Shown here in pieces: positions 44,905 through 54,497 of a DNA stretch of 64,000 bases. The stretch's first letter is position 1. Each line of letters starts with the position of its first letter. Made by a program: the position numbers and the translations under genes. The notes beneath the pieces are model-generated. The model worked only from the letters and a program-made list of their open reading frames with translations, searched no databases and was not told where the DNA came from. The stretch comes from Herbiconiux sp. L3-i23 (lineage in GTDB: Bacteria; Actinomycetota; Actinomycetes; Actinomycetales; Microbacteriaceae), in NCBI RefSeq assembly GCF_023734115.1, contig NZ_AP025737.1, positions 2,604,001-2,668,000 of the forward strand. The letters are read 5' to 3'.

Positions 44905-45807
44905 CTACGGAGTCGCGGTCGGCGTCGGCGTCGGCGTCGGCGTCGAGGTGCTCGACGACTGCGCCAGCACGAAGGCCGCGAACTCTTCCGGGTCATCGAT
45001 GGCGCCGGTGTAGCGGGTGCCGTTCACGATGATCGTCGGAGTGCTGCTGACGGCCTCGATGTCGCTGTCCGGGATCGGCCCCGCGAAGGCGCGCTTCGTC
45101 GCGTCGCCGACCCAGGTGCGGAACTCCTGGTCGGTGATGCACTGCGCGACGGCCGGGTCGGTGACACCCGCCTCTTCGGTGAACGCGATGATCGCGTCGT
45201 CCTCGAGACCGTTGCCCCCCTCGGCGGGCTGCCCCTCGAAAGCGATCTGGTTGAAGTCGAAGAAGTTGTCGGGCGAGTAGTTCGCGACGCAGGCGGCGGC
45301 GTTCGCGGCACGGGTCGAGTAGCGGTTGCCCGACGACTGCGCGTCGAGGAACGAGATGGGGTGCACCGCGAGGGTGACGGAGCCGTCCTCGACCCAGCCG
45401 CGCAGCTGCTCACCGTTAGCAGCCTCGAAGGCCTGGCAGAAGGGGCACTGGTAGTCCACCCAGACGCGCACGTCGACCACGCCGGGCTCGTTCTCGCTGG
45501 GGTCGGCCGGGTCTTCCCCGGGCTGCAGGGCGGGCGTCGTCTCGGCGACGAGACCGGCACCGATCTTGATGCCGTCCGAGGCCATGTTCTCGGGGCCGGG
45601 GCCCGCGGGACGGATCGACATGACGATCACGACGGCGATGATCGCGATGACCGCGAGCGCACCGACACCGATGCCGCCACCGATGAGGAAGCGGTTGCGG
45701 CGCTCCCTCTTCTTCTGCTCCTCGCGCAGCGCGCGGGCCTTCTCACGGGCAGCCTCACGCCGCTCGTTCTTCGACGGCCTAGGGCCTCCAGGTCCTCCGG
45801 TCGACAT
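44905..45807 (-). CDS. DsbA-like membrane-anchored thioredoxin-fold protein
   Basis: 300 aa. A 45-residue charged N-terminus, a helix (about 44-68) and an extracellular DsbA-type domain (about 105-280) with active-site CPFC in WVDYQCPFCQAFE and cis-Pro in SSTPTIIVNG. Two further Cys (AACVAN, AQCITD) could form a disulfide. It likely makes or isomerises disulfides outside the cell. The C-terminus is a [12 protein letters not shown] repeat encoded by a GGCGTC microsatellite. The start at 45807 (MSTGGPGG) is chosen because an upstream extension lacks homology. Confidence 0.88.
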   Translation of the reverse strand: MSTGGPGGPRPSKNERREAAREKARALREEQKKRERRNRFLIGGGIGVGALAVIAIIAVVIVMSIRPAGPGPENMASDGIKIGAGLVAETTPALQPGEDPADPSENEPGVVDVRVWVDYQCPFCQAFEAANGEQLRGWVEDGSVTLAVHPISFLDAQSSGNRYSTRAANAAACVANYSPDNFFDFNQIAFEGQPAEGGNGLEDDAIIAFTEEAGVTDPAVAQCITDQEFRTWVGDATKRAFAGPIPDSDIEAVSSTPTIIVNGTRYTGAIDDPEEFAAFVLAQSSSTSTPTPTPTPTATP

Positions 45808-45931
45808 CAAACGACTCTTCTCTCTCGGCGGATCGGCGCGGTTGCAGCGCCGCGACGAGTTTACGGGGCGCCGCCGCCCATCCATCCGCACACGCTGACG
45901 GAGGCCCCGATCGCATGCGTTTTCATATGTA

Positions 45932-45962
45932 TTGCTTATCTTCAGGTTCTCGATGCCATAAT
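45932..45962 (+). promoter_or_regulatory. Possible promoter of the sugar ATPase gene
   Basis: TTGCTT (45932-45937) and CATAAT (45957-45962) with a rather long 19-bp spacer, in an AT-rich patch 83 bp upstream of the ATG. Tentative. Confidence 0.35.
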
Positions 45963-46044
45963 CAGCGGGCTGGCCGATGATGGCCCGCGCTTTCATTCAC
46001 TACGGATCGTCCGGCACGTACCTGCCGGTGAAGGAGAAAGAACC

Positions 46045-47145
46045 ATGGCATCAGTCACTTTCGACCAGGCCACCCGTCTCTACCCGGGATCGACCCGCCC
46101 CGCGGTCGACGCTCTGAACCTCGAAGTCGCCGACGGCGAGTTCCTGGTCCTCGTCGGCCCCTCCGGCTGCGGTAAGTCCACCTCGCTGCGCATGCTCGCC
46201 GGCCTCGAAGAGGTCAACTCCGGCCGCATCCTCATCGGCGACCGCGATGTCACCGACATCCCGCCGAAGGACCGCGACATCGCGATGGTGTTCCAGAACT
46301 ACGCGCTCTACCCGCACATGACGGTCGCCGAGAACATGGGCTTCGCGCTCAAGATCGCGGGCGTCGGCAAGGAGGAGCGCGCCACCCGGGTCCTCGAGGC
46401 CGCCAAGCTGCTCGACCTCGAGCCCTACCTGAACCGCAAGCCGAAGGCCCTCTCGGGTGGTCAGCGTCAGCGTGTCGCCATGGGTCGCGCGATCGTCCGT
46501 CAGCCGCAGGTGTTCCTCATGGACGAGCCGCTGTCGAACCTCGACGCCAAGCTCCGCGTGCAGACCCGTACCCAGATCGCGTCGCTGCAGCGTCGTCTCG
46601 GTGTCACCACCGTCTACGTCACGCACGACCAGACCGAGGCCCTCACCATGGGCGACCGCATCGCGGTCCTCAAGGACGGCATCCTGCAGCAGGTCGGTAC
46701 CCCGCGCGACCTCTACGAGCGTCCGAACAACGTGTTCGTCGCCGGCTTCATCGGAAGCCCCGCGATGAACCTGTTCCCGGCCGACCTCGCAGACGGCGGC
46801 GTCAAGTTCGGTTCGCAGCTTGTGAACGTCGAGCGCGACACGCTCGCCGGCACCAGCGGCGCGCAGGTCACCGTGGGCGTCCGCCCCGAGGACCTCGTCG
46901 TCTCGACGACGCAGGGCGAGGGCCTCCAGGTCACCGTCGACCTCGTCGAAGAGCTCGGCGCCGACGGCTACCTGTACGGTCACTCCGAGGTCGAGGGTCG
47001 CCGCACCGATGTCGTCGCACGCGTCGACGGCCGCACGCACCCGAACGCGGGCGACACCGTGTACCTGACCCCCCAGCCGGGTCACCTGCACGTGTTCGAC
47101 GTCGAGTCGGGCGACCGCCTCGGCAACAAGGCCATCGTTCACTGA
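46045..47145 (+). CDS. Sugar ABC transporter ATPase, MsiK/UgpC type
   Basis: 366 aa. Walker A GPSGCGKST (about 37-45), signature LSGGQRQRVAMGRA, Walker B VFLMDEPLSNLDAKL, switch His in VTHDQTEA, and a C-terminal MalK-like regulatory OB domain (about 240-366). This is the type that serves several carbohydrate transporters lacking their own ATPase (MsiK in Streptomyces). It is single, with its own promoter and terminator, as expected for a shared subunit. The sugar permeases at 12149-13901 are candidate partners. Confidence 0.94.
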   Translation: MASVTFDQATRLYPGSTRPAVDALNLEVADGEFLVLVGPSGCGKSTSLRMLAGLEEVNSGRILIGDRDVTDIPPKDRDIAMVFQNYALYPHMTVAENMGFALKIAGVGKEERATRVLEAAKLLDLEPYLNRKPKALSGGQRQRVAMGRAIVRQPQVFLMDEPLSNLDAKLRVQTRTQIASLQRRLGVTTVYVTHDQTEALTMGDRIAVLKDGILQQVGTPRDLYERPNNVFVAGFIGSPAMNLFPADLADGGVKFGSQLVNVERDTLAGTSGAQVTVGVRPEDLVVSTTQGEGLQVTVDLVEELGADGYLYGHSEVEGRRTDVVARVDGRTHPNAGDTVYLTPQPGHLHVFDVESGDRLGNKAIVH

Positions 47146-47155
47146 TCTAGCCTGG

Positions 47156-47190
47156 AAGGGGCCCGCCGCGTGTGCGCGGCGGGCCCCTTT
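47156..47190 (+). terminator. Terminator after the sugar ATPase gene
   Basis: GGGGCCCGCCGCG, loop TGTG, CGCGGCGGGCCCC, then TTT; 13-bp GC stem with A/T flanks. Confidence 0.9.
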
Positions 47191-47218
47191 CCCATTTCCA
47201 GCGAAGGGGTTGCCTCCG

Positions 47219-48508
47219 ATGACCATGTCGGGCTCGCTCAACATCTCCGCGGCGGTCGTCGACCCCGCTCTGCTCGACCTGCCCTGGGACCTTCCGCTCG
47301 AGGTCTGGCCCGACGACACGATCGCGGCGCTGCCGAAGGGCATCTCGCGCCACCTCGTCCGCTTCGTGCACCTCTCGGGCTACGTCATCGCGGTCAAGGA
47401 GACCACCGACGAGCTGGCTCGCCGCGAGTACGACATGCTGCGCATGCTGCAGCGCCTCGAGGTGCCCTGCGTCGACCCGGTGGCCGTCATCTCGGGCCGC
47501 ACCGATGAGAACGGCGAGGCCCTCGCCCCGGTGCTCGTCACGCGGCACCTGAAGTTCTCACTCCCCTACCGCGCGCTCTTCTCCCAGGCGCTGCGACCCG
47601 ACACCGCGACCCGTCTCGTCGACGCTCTCGCCCTGCTGCTCGTGCGCCTGCACATCATCGGCTTCTTCTGGGGCGACGTGTCGCTCTCGAACACCCTGTT
47701 CCGTCGCGACGCCGGCGCTTTCGCCGCGTACCTCGTCGACGCCGAGACGGGCAAGCTCTACTCCGGCGGGCTCTCGAACGGTCAGCGCGAGAACGACCTC
47801 GAGGTCGCGCGGGTCAACATCGCCGGCGAACTGATGGACCTCGCCGCCGGTGGCCGCGTCGAAGAGGATCTCGACCCGGTCGAGGTCAGCGAGCGCATTG
47901 TCGCCCAGTACCGCACGCTCTGGAAGGAGCTGACCGGCTGGGAGACCATCTCGAATCAGGAGCGCTGGCGCATCAACGAGCGGGTCAACCGGCTCAACGA
48001 CCTCGGCTTCGACATCGAGGAGCTCGCGATCAAGGCGGACGAGGGCGGCACGAACGTGCGCATCCAGCCGAAGGTCGTCGACGCAGGGCACCACCAGCGG
48101 CGTCTGCTGCGCCTGACCGGCATCGACGCGCAGGAGAACCAGGCGCGTCGACTCCTCAACGACCTCGACTCCTATGTCGCGACGTTCCCGAAGGATTCGC
48201 TCGACGAGGAGGGCATGGCGCACGAGTGGGTCGCGCAGGTCTTCGAGCCGGTCGTCCGGGCAATCCCGCGCGACCTGAAGCGTCGTCTCGAGCCAGCCGA
48301 GGTGTTCCACCAGCTGCTCGAGCACCGCTGGTTCATGGCTCAGGAGGAGGGGCGCGACATCCCCCTCGCCGAGGCCCTCGGTTCGTACATCGACAACGTG
48401 CTGCGGCACCGCCGCGACGAGGCGACCGTCATCAACCCGCCGACCTCGGCGATCACCCTTCCGGTGCTGACGGATGACGAGGACGACGACTGGCGCTCCC
48501 GCGTCTGA
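47219..48508 (+). CDS. DUF4032 kinase-fold protein
   Basis: 429 aa. The N-terminal half has a lipopolysaccharide-kinase-like core: Lys in VIAVKETTDE, Glu in REYDMLRML, catalytic-loop-like GFFWGDVSLSNTLF and DAE in YLVDAETGKLYSG. The C-terminal half (about 200-420) is DUF4032, with MAHEWVAQVFEPVV. The pseudo- or atypical kinase has no assigned substrate. ATG at 47219 follows GAAGGGG by 9 nt. Common in this family. Confidence 0.85.
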   Translation: MTMSGSLNISAAVVDPALLDLPWDLPLEVWPDDTIAALPKGISRHLVRFVHLSGYVIAVKETTDELARREYDMLRMLQRLEVPCVDPVAVISGRTDENGEALAPVLVTRHLKFSLPYRALFSQALRPDTATRLVDALALLLVRLHIIGFFWGDVSLSNTLFRRDAGAFAAYLVDAETGKLYSGGLSNGQRENDLEVARVNIAGELMDLAAGGRVEEDLDPVEVSERIVAQYRTLWKELTGWETISNQERWRINERVNRLNDLGFDIEELAIKADEGGTNVRIQPKVVDAGHHQRRLLRLTGIDAQENQARRLLNDLDSYVATFPKDSLDEEGMAHEWVAQVFEPVVRAIPRDLKRRLEPAEVFHQLLEHRWFMAQEEGRDIPLAEALGSYIDNVLRHRRDEATVINPPTSAITLPVLTDDEDDDWRSRV

Positions 48509-48523
48509 CGACTCCCGCTGCGG

Positions 48524-48795
48524 CGAGGTGCCCAGTTCTGCGGGTCGTCGCGCCGGAACACCCGCAGAACTCGGCACCTCGACGGCGCTGCCGTGCTGAG
48601 TCGCCCAGTTCACCCCGTCCGGACGGCCGAACACGGGGTGAAGTGGGCGAGTCACCGCTTCGGCGAGGTGCCCAGATCTGCGGGTTCTGACGTCGGAACA
48701 CCCGCAGAACTGGGCACCTCGGCGGCACAGCCGTGCTGAGTCGCCCACTTCACCCCGTCCGGACGGCCGAACACGGGGTGAAGTGGGCGAGTCAC
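48524..48795. repeat. Duplicated P-Q pair of palindromic repeats
   Basis: P is a 58-bp palindrome with arms like GAGGTGCCCAGTTCTGCGGG (48524-48581 and 48664-48721). Q is a 58-bp palindrome with arms like CTCGCCCACTTCACCCCG (48598-48655 and 48738-48795). The P-Q pair of about 140 bp is thus repeated in tandem and fills the 287-bp gap; Q2 touches the stop of rlmB. Confidence 0.85.
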
Positions 48796-49782
48796 CTACT
48801 TGGCGGCGCGGAGCTTCGAGATCTCGTACAGGGCGACGCTCGCGGCGATGCCCGCGTTCAGCGACTCCGTGACGGCGCTGATCGGGATCGAGACGACCGC
48901 GTCGCAGGTCTCGGTCACGAGGCGCGACAGGCCCTTGCCCTCGCTGCCGACGACGACCACCAGCGGGCGGCCCGCCAGGTCGAGGCCCGGGAGCGAGACG
49001 TCGCCGTCACCGTCGAGACCGACGACGAACAAACCGCGCTCCTTGAGCGCCTTGAGCGTCTGCGTCAGGTTCGCCGCCATCGCGACCGGGACGCGCGCCG
49101 CGGCGCCCGCCGACGTCTTCCACGCCGACGCAGTGAGGCCGACCGAACGGCGCTGCGGCACGATGACCGCCTGACCGCCGAAGGCGCCGACGGAGCGGAT
49201 GATCGCTCCGAGGTTGCGGGGGTCGGTGATGCCGTCGAGCGCCACGAACAGCGGCGTCGTGCCCGCCCGCTCGACCTGGTCGAGGATCTCGAGCGGGTGC
49301 GAGTACTCGTAGGCCGGCACCTTCAAAGCAAGGCCCTGGTGCACCCCGCCTTCGCCGGCGAGCCGGTCGACCTCGGGGCGGGTGACCTCGAGCAGCGGGA
49401 TGCCGCGGTTGTTCGCGATGGCGAGCACCTCGCGGACGCGCTCGTCGACGTCGATGCGGGTCGCGACGTACAGCGCGGTGGCGGGGATGCGCGCACGCAG
49501 CGCCTCGAGCACCGAGTTGCGCCCGGTGACGTACTCGGCGTCGTCGCTGCGAGGGCGACGCGGCGCCCGGGTGGGCTGGCCGCTGCCGGCCTTCGCTCCC
49601 CCGGTCTTCGCCGCGAGACGCTCGCGGGCGATCTTGCGCTTGCCGGCGGGGTGGTACTCGCGGTCCTCCGCCTTCGGGGTCGGGCCCTTGCCCTCGAGCG
49701 CACGGCGGCCGTTGCCGCCCGTGCCGACGCTCGGCCCCTTCTTCGTCTTCCGGACTGCTCCCGGACGTGGCTTACCGGCCAT
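48796..49782 (-). CDS. rlmB: 23S rRNA (guanosine-2'-O)-methyltransferase, RlmB type
   Basis: 328 aa. After a basic, disordered N-terminus of about 80 residues comes the substrate-binding domain ([16 protein letters not shown]) and a SpoU/TrmH knot with motif 1 [11 protein letters not shown], motif 2 [12 protein letters not shown] and motif 3 [22 protein letters not shown]. It methylates a guanosine of 23S rRNA, or a close relative. The ATG at 49782 overlaps the cysS stop by 11 bp. Confidence 0.92.
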   Translation of the reverse strand: MAGKPRPGAVRKTKKGPSVGTGGNGRRALEGKGPTPKAEDREYHPAGKRKIARERLAAKTGGAKAGSGQPTRAPRRPRSDDAEYVTGRNSVLEALRARIPATALYVATRIDVDERVREVLAIANNRGIPLLEVTRPEVDRLAGEGGVHQGLALKVPAYEYSHPLEILDQVERAGTTPLFVALDGITDPRNLGAIIRSVGAFGGQAVIVPQRRSVGLTASAWKTSAGAAARVPVAMAANLTQTLKALKERGLFVVGLDGDGDVSLPGLDLAGRPLVVVVGSEGKGLSRLVTETCDAVVSIPISAVTESLNAGIAASVALYEISKLRAAK

Positions 49783-51208
49783 CGATACTCCAATGTGTCG
49801 CACCCGCCGAATCCTCGAGGGTGATGCCCGCGGCGGCGAGATCCGAACGGATCCCGTCTGCGCGCGCGAAGTCCTTCGTCGCCCTCGCCTGCTGCCGGTC
49901 GTCGATGAGCCGCTCGACGAGAGCGGTCAGCACGACGTGCACCGACGAGTGGTCGGCGCCGCGCCACTCGGCGGAGGTGGGGTCGATGCCGAGCACCGCC
50001 GTCATCGCGTGCACCGCGGCGCGGTGAGCGGCTGCCGCGGGCAGGTCTTCGGCGTCGAGCGCGGCGTTGCCCGCTCGCACCGTCTCGTGCAGCACGGCGA
50101 GGGCCTCGGGCACGGAGAGGTCGTCGTCCATCGCGGCGGCGAACGCCTCGGGCACGACCGGAGCACCGGCGCCCGCGAAGCGGGTGTCGGCGAGACGGCG
50201 TTGCACCCGCAGGAGGAACGTCTCGATGCGCTCGAGCGCGGCCTCCGCTTCGAGCAGCGCGCCGTCGTGGTAGTCGAGCACCGAACGGTAGTGGGCGGAG
50301 GCGAGGTAGTAGCGCACCACGATGGGGCGGGCGGCGCCGAGCAGGTCGGCGGCGAAGATGGAGTTGCCGAGCGACTTGGACATCTTCTGGCCCTCGACGT
50401 TGACGAGTCCGTTGTGCACCCAGTAGCTCGCGAACGGGTCGCCGGCCGCGGTGGTCTGCGCCAGCTCGTTCTCGTGGTGAGGGAAGCGCAGGTCGAGGCC
50501 GCCGCCGTGGATGTCGAACGCGGGCCCCAGATAGCGCGCCGACATCGCGGAGCATTCGATGTGCCATCCGGGGCGTCCAGCACCCCACGGGGAGTCCCAT
50601 GATGCCGAGACGGGCTCGCCGTCCTTCCGCCCCTTCCAGAGCGCGAAGTCGCGGGGATCGCGCTTGCCGCGAGGGTCCGCGTCGCTCGCCGCGACCATGT
50701 CGTCGGTCTTCTGCCGGGTGAGCAGACCGTACGCGGGCCAGCTCCCGGTGTCGAAGTACACGTCGCCGGAGCCGTCGGGCGCCGGGTATGCGTGACCGCG
50801 ATCGATCAGTCGGGCGATGATCTCCTGCATCTGCGCGACGCTCGCGGTGGCGCGGGGCTCGTAGGTCGGAGGCTGGATGCCGAGGGTGTTGTACGACGCG
50901 GTGAACTCGAGCTCGAACCGGTAGGCGAGCGCCCACCACTCTTCCGGCGTTCCCGCGTCGGCGGCCCGCGCGGCATTGTCGAGGATCTTGTCGTCGATGT
51001 CGGTGACGTTGCGCACCAGGGTGACGCGGTAGCCGCGGTGGGAGAACCAGCGGCGCCACAGGTCGTAGACGAGCGCCGACCGGAGGTGCCCGATGTGCGG
51101 GCTCGACTGCACCGTCGGGCCGCAGACGTAGATGCCGACCTCGCCGTCGACGAGGGGCTCGAAGTCGGTCAGCTGCGCGCTGAGCGAGTCGTACAGACGG
51201 ATTCCCAC
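49772..51208 (-). CDS. cysS: Cysteinyl-tRNA synthetase
   Basis: 478 aa. HIGH motif (PHIGHLRSA, 38-42), KMSKS, and zinc ligands C29, Cys in HIECSAM, and His/Glu in [10 protein letters not shown]. Its GTG at 51208 follows TAGGCT by 6 nt; the TAG of that box is also the stop codon of ispDF. The ispDF-cysS-rlmB order is typical of actinobacteria. Confidence 0.97.
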   Translation of the reverse strand: MGIRLYDSLSAQLTDFEPLVDGEVGIYVCGPTVQSSPHIGHLRSALVYDLWRRWFSHRGYRVTLVRNVTDIDDKILDNAARAADAGTPEEWWALAYRFELEFTASYNTLGIQPPTYEPRATASVAQMQEIIARLIDRGHAYPAPDGSGDVYFDTGSWPAYGLLTRQKTDDMVAASDADPRGKRDPRDFALWKGRKDGEPVSASWDSPWGAGRPGWHIECSAMSARYLGPAFDIHGGGLDLRFPHHENELAQTTAAGDPFASYWVHNGLVNVEGQKMSKSLGNSIFAADLLGAARPIVVRYYLASAHYRSVLDYHDGALLEAEAALERIETFLLRVQRRLADTRFAGAGAPVVPEAFAAAMDDDLSVPEALAVLHETVRAGNAALDAEDLPAAAAHRAAVHAMTAVLGIDPTSAEWRGADHSSVHVVLTALVERLIDDRQQARATKDFARADGIRSDLAAAGITLEDSAGATHWSIDGR

Positions 51209-51217
51209 TGCGACAGC

Positions 51218-52384
51218 CTACTGAGCGCGGGCGCCGACGGCCCTGACGAGCGCGGTTGCGAGCACGGCGACGCCTTCGTCGCGACCCGTGAAGCCCAGTC
51301 CGTCGCTGGTCGTCGCGGCGAGGCTGACGGGGACGCCGAGGATCTCCGCGAGCAGCTGCTCGGCGTCGAGGCGGCGGGCGGAGAACCGCGGACGCGCGCC
51401 GATGATCTGGACGGCCACGTTGACCGGCTCGATCCCGTTCTCGCGCAGCAGCGACAGCGTGGCGGAGAGGAACACCTCCCCCGCAGCGCCGGAGTAGCGC
51501 GGATCGGAGGTGCCGAACCGGCCGCCGATGTCGCCGAGCTTCGCCGCCGAGAGCAGCGCGTCGCAGATGGCGTGCGCGACCGCGTCCCCGTCGCTGTGCC
51601 CGTCGAGTGCGGGATAGTCGGGCCACACCAGCCCCGCGAGACGCAACTCGCGCGTGTCGCCGAAGGCGTGGACGTCGACGCCGATCCCGGTGCGCAGCGA
51701 CGCCTCGCCGGCGAGCATCCGCTCGGCGCGGACGAGATCGTCGGCGGTGGTGATCTTGAACGCCGCCGGGCTGCCCGGGACGGTGATCACGGTGTGACCC
51801 GCGGCCGCGAAGACCGCGGTGTCGTCGGTGTGCTCGGACTCGACGCTGTCGTAGGCGGCACGAAGCTCGGCGAAGGGGAAGCCCTGGGGCGTCTGCACAG
51901 CGGCGAGGCTCGACCGGTCGACGGTCTCGAGGACGCGTTCCTCGTCGACCCGCTTGACGGTGTCGACGACGGGCAGCGCCGGCACCACGCCGTTACCGGT
52001 GAGCTCGACCGCGTCGACGACCGCGTCGATCAGCGAGGCGGGGGTGAGCGCACGGGCTGCGTCGTGCACGAGCACGCGACGGGTGTTCGGAGACAAGACC
52101 CCGAGTCCACGGCGCACGGACTCATGGCGCGACGCCCCGCCTGCGACCACTCGGACCGCGGGGACGGCCCCGATCATCACGCCGACACGCTCGACCAGGT
52201 CTCCGGGTACGACGAGCACGGCCTCGAACGCGCGCTCCGCCGCCGCGACGGTGTCGAACGCGCGCTGCAGCATCGTCGACCCCGCGACGGGAACGAACGC
52301 CTTGGGAAGGCCGTAACCGAGGCGGGTGCCTTCACCCGCTGCGACGATCACGACCGCGTCGGGAGAACCGAGAGCCAGCGTCAT
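51218..52384 (-). CDS. ispDF: Bifunctional IspD-IspF protein of the MEP isoprenoid pathway
   Basis: 388 aa fusion. Residues about 8-225: IspD, with IVAAGEGTRLGYGLPKAF and VHDAARAL (makes CDP-ME). Residues about 230-388: IspF, with GIGVDVHAFG, the zinc residues in GVDVHAF and LDGHSDGDAVAHAICDALL (makes MEcPP). The IspE step between them is encoded elsewhere. The start at 52384 is the first Met of the IspD core with GAGGGG ahead. Downstream of carD, as usual. Confidence 0.96.
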   Translation of the reverse strand: MTLALGSPDAVVIVAAGEGTRLGYGLPKAFVPVAGSTMLQRAFDTVAAAERAFEAVLVVPGDLVERVGVMIGAVPAVRVVAGGASRHESVRRGLGVLSPNTRRVLVHDAARALTPASLIDAVVDAVELTGNGVVPALPVVDTVKRVDEERVLETVDRSSLAAVQTPQGFPFAELRAAYDSVESEHTDDTAVFAAAGHTVITVPGSPAAFKITTADDLVRAERMLAGEASLRTGIGVDVHAFGDTRELRLAGLVWPDYPALDGHSDGDAVAHAICDALLSAAKLGDIGGRFGTSDPRYSGAAGEVFLSATLSLLRENGIEPVNVAVQIIGARPRFSARRLDAEQLLAEILGVPVSLAATTSDGLGFTGRDEGVAVLATALVRAVGARAQ

Positions 52385-52461
52385 GGCGCAATCCCCTCGA
52401 TCGACCTGTCCTGTCCGGCCGTATCCGCGCACCGACGAGCGATGGCGGGGCCTCGGTCAGA

Positions 52462-52944
52462 TCAGGAGGCGAGAACCTCGTCGAGGACGGTCGACGCCTG
52501 CTCCTCGTCGGTCTTCTCGGCCAGCGCGAGTTCGGAGATGAGGATCTGGCGTGCCTTCGCGAGCATGCGCTTCTCACCGGCGGAGAGGCCACGGTCCTGG
52601 TCACGACGCCAGAGGTCGCGGACGACCTCGGAGACCTTGATGACGTCACCCGAGGCGAGCTTCTCGAGGTTCGCCTTGTACCGGCGCGACCAGTTGGTCG
52701 GCTCCTCGACGAACGGGGCTCGCAGGACCTCGAACACACGGTCGAGGCCCTCCTTGCCGATGACGTCGCGGACGCCGACGAGGTCGACGTTGTCGGCCGG
52801 GACTTCGATGGTCAGATCACCCTGGGTGACGTTGAGCTTGAGATAGACCTTCTCTTCACCTCGAACCATCCGCTTCTTCACTTCAGTGATGGTTGCTGCC
52901 CCGTGATGGGGGTAAACGACAGTCTCGCCGACCTCGAAAAGCAT
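52462..52944 (-). CDS. carD: CarD-type RNA polymerase-binding regulator
   Basis: 160 aa. N-terminal RNAP-interacting Tudor-like domain ([19 protein letters not shown]) and C-terminal helical DNA-binding domain with the conserved Trp/Arg region [13 protein letters not shown]. It stabilises open complexes at many promoters, including rRNA ones. AAAGGA is 10 nt ahead. Upstream of ispDF. Confidence 0.97.
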   Translation of the reverse strand: MLFEVGETVVYPHHGAATITEVKKRMVRGEEKVYLKLNVTQGDLTIEVPADNVDLVGVRDVIGKEGLDRVFEVLRAPFVEEPTNWSRRYKANLEKLASGDVIKVSEVVRDLWRRDQDRGLSAGEKRMLAKARQILISELALAEKTDEEQASTVLDEVLAS

Positions 52945-53034
52945 GGGTGATGAGTCCTTTCGACCGGCCACAAGCTTAGCACAGCGGGGCTTTCGGCTCT
53001 CCGGCCGGGGGCGCCGCCCCCGCGCGCGCACGCC

Positions 53035-53063
53035 GAGACAGGTATCGGGAGCATCCGTAGAAT
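53035..53063 (+). promoter_or_regulatory. Probable promoter of the lipoprotein gene
   Basis: GAGACA (53035-53040) and TAGAAT (53058-53063) with a 17-bp spacer, about 100 bp upstream of the GTG at 53162. Confidence 0.5.
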
Positions 53064-53161
53064 AGGGTCGGGCTCGACCCCGGACCGGCCGAGCGCGCGG
53101 CGACTGCGCCCGCACGAAAGCCGCCCGCGCTTTGATTTCTCGTGCATCGAAAGGACCCGTC

Positions 53162-53782
53162 GTGAAGATCCGCGCCGCCGCCTCCATCCTGCTGGCGGCC
53201 TCGCTGGCCGCCGGCCTCTCGGGGTGCAACTTCTTCAGCCCGCAGGCCACGCTCAAGAAGTACGACCCGAGCGACGGCGTGGGCGCGAACCTCGGCGACG
53301 TCGACGTGCGCAACGTGCTGCTCGTCACCGAGGACGGCTCACGGGCGACCCTCGTGATGTCGGTCGTCAACACCGGCACCGACGCGAAGTCGCTCGAGGT
53401 CGAGTACGTGAGCGAGGCCGCCGACGCGATCGCGGGCCGGGTCAGCTTCGACGTCGAGGTGCCCGGTCAGTCGATCATCACCACCAGCGCGACCGAGAAC
53501 GACGAGCAGATCGTGCTCGAGGACATCGACGCCCCAGCCGGCTCGCTCTTCTCCGTCTTCCTGCAGTCCGGCACGAGCGAGGGCACCGAGCTCCGCGTGC
53601 CCGTGCTCGACGGGTCGCTCGCCGAGTACGACGGCCTCCTTCCGAGCCCGTCGCCCACGCCGACCCCCACCCCGACGGTCATCGTCGAGCCGACGCCGAT
53701 CCCGACGACCACGCCGGGCACCGAACCCGAGGCGCCGCTGACCGAGCCGGAGACCGGCCCCGAGGTCGACACCGCCGAGTGA
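53162..53782 (+). CDS. Putative lipoprotein with Pro/Thr-rich tail
   Basis: 206 aa. Signal peptide with lipobox LSGC (Cys about 21), a beta-rich domain (about 40-145: [25 protein letters not shown]) similar to small extracellular copper/adhesion-type Ig-like folds, and a tail of TP and GTEPE repeats (about 160-206). GTG at 53162 with AAAGGA ahead. Function unknown. Ends 25 bp before the convergent regX3 stop. Confidence 0.83.
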   Translation: MKIRAAASILLAASLAAGLSGCNFFSPQATLKKYDPSDGVGANLGDVDVRNVLLVTEDGSRATLVMSVVNTGTDAKSLEVEYVSEAADAIAGRVSFDVEVPGQSIITTSATENDEQIVLEDIDAPAGSLFSVFLQSGTSEGTELRVPVLDGSLAEYDGLLPSPSPTPTPTPTVIVEPTPIPTTTPGTEPEAPLTEPETGPEVDTAE

Positions 53783-53807
53783 TGTCCGCGCCCGACGCCG
53801 GTCGCGA

Positions 53808-54497
53808 CTAGCTGGGTTCGACGTCCTCGATGCGATAGCCGAGGCCGCGCACCGTCACGAGCAGCGTCGGCTCCGACGGCGACTCCTCGATCTTCGCGCG
53901 GATGCGCTTGATGTGGACGTCGAGCGTCTTGGTGTCGCCGAAGTAGTCGGATCCCCACACGCGGTCGATCAGCTGACCGCGCGTCAGGACGCGTCCCGCG
54001 TTGCGCAGCAGCATCTCGAGCAGGTCGAACTCCTTGAGCGGCATCGGCGTCTCGCGACCCCCGACGAGCACGATGTGGCGCTCGACGTCCATCGTGACTG
54101 GGCCGACGCGCAGCAGCGGCTCTTCGTCGACGGGTTCCTGCTTGCGCCGCAGCACGGCGCGGACCCGGGCGATCAGCTCGCGCGTCGAATACGGCTTGGT
54201 GACGTAGTCGTCGGCGCCGAGTTCGAGGCCCACGACGATGTCGACCTCGGAGTCCTTGGCGGTGAGCATGATGATCGGCACCGACGAGCGGGTGCGCAGC
54301 TCGCGGCAGACCTCGGTGCCGGACAGGCCGGGCAGCATGAGGTCGAGGAGCACGAGGTCGGCGCCGTTCGCGTCGAACTCGGCGAGCGCCTTGCGGCCGT
54401 CGTCGGCCACGGTGACCTCGTAGCCCTCGCGCTGAAGCAGGAAGGCGAGGGGCTCGCTGAGGGCGGGCTCATCCTCGACCAGCAGGATGTGGGTCAT
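53808..54497 (-). CDS. regX3: Response regulator RegX3 (phosphate control)
   Basis: 229 aa OmpR type. D52 in LLDLMLPG, Lys in VTKPYS, and the winged helix ending VRGLGYRIE. Together with the next-door SenX3 and phoU it belongs to the phosphate-starvation system. Overlaps senX3 by 4 bp. Binds PHO boxes such as that at 55723. Confidence 0.95.
   Translation of the reverse strand: MTHILLVEDEPALSEPLAFLLQREGYEVTVADDGRKALAEFDANGADLVLLDLMLPGLSGTEVCRELRTRSSVPIIMLTAKDSEVDIVVGLELGADDYVTKPYSTRELIARVRAVLRRKQEPVDEEPLLRVGPVTMDVERHIVLVGGRETPMPLKEFDLLEMLLRNAGRVLTRGQLIDRVWGSDYFGDTKTLDVHIKRIRAKIEESPSEPTLLVTVRGLGYRIEDVEPS

Noticed and set aside
48524-48795. CRISPR-like or phage attachment structure
   Set aside because: Two different palindromes alternate, with no integrase or cas gene.
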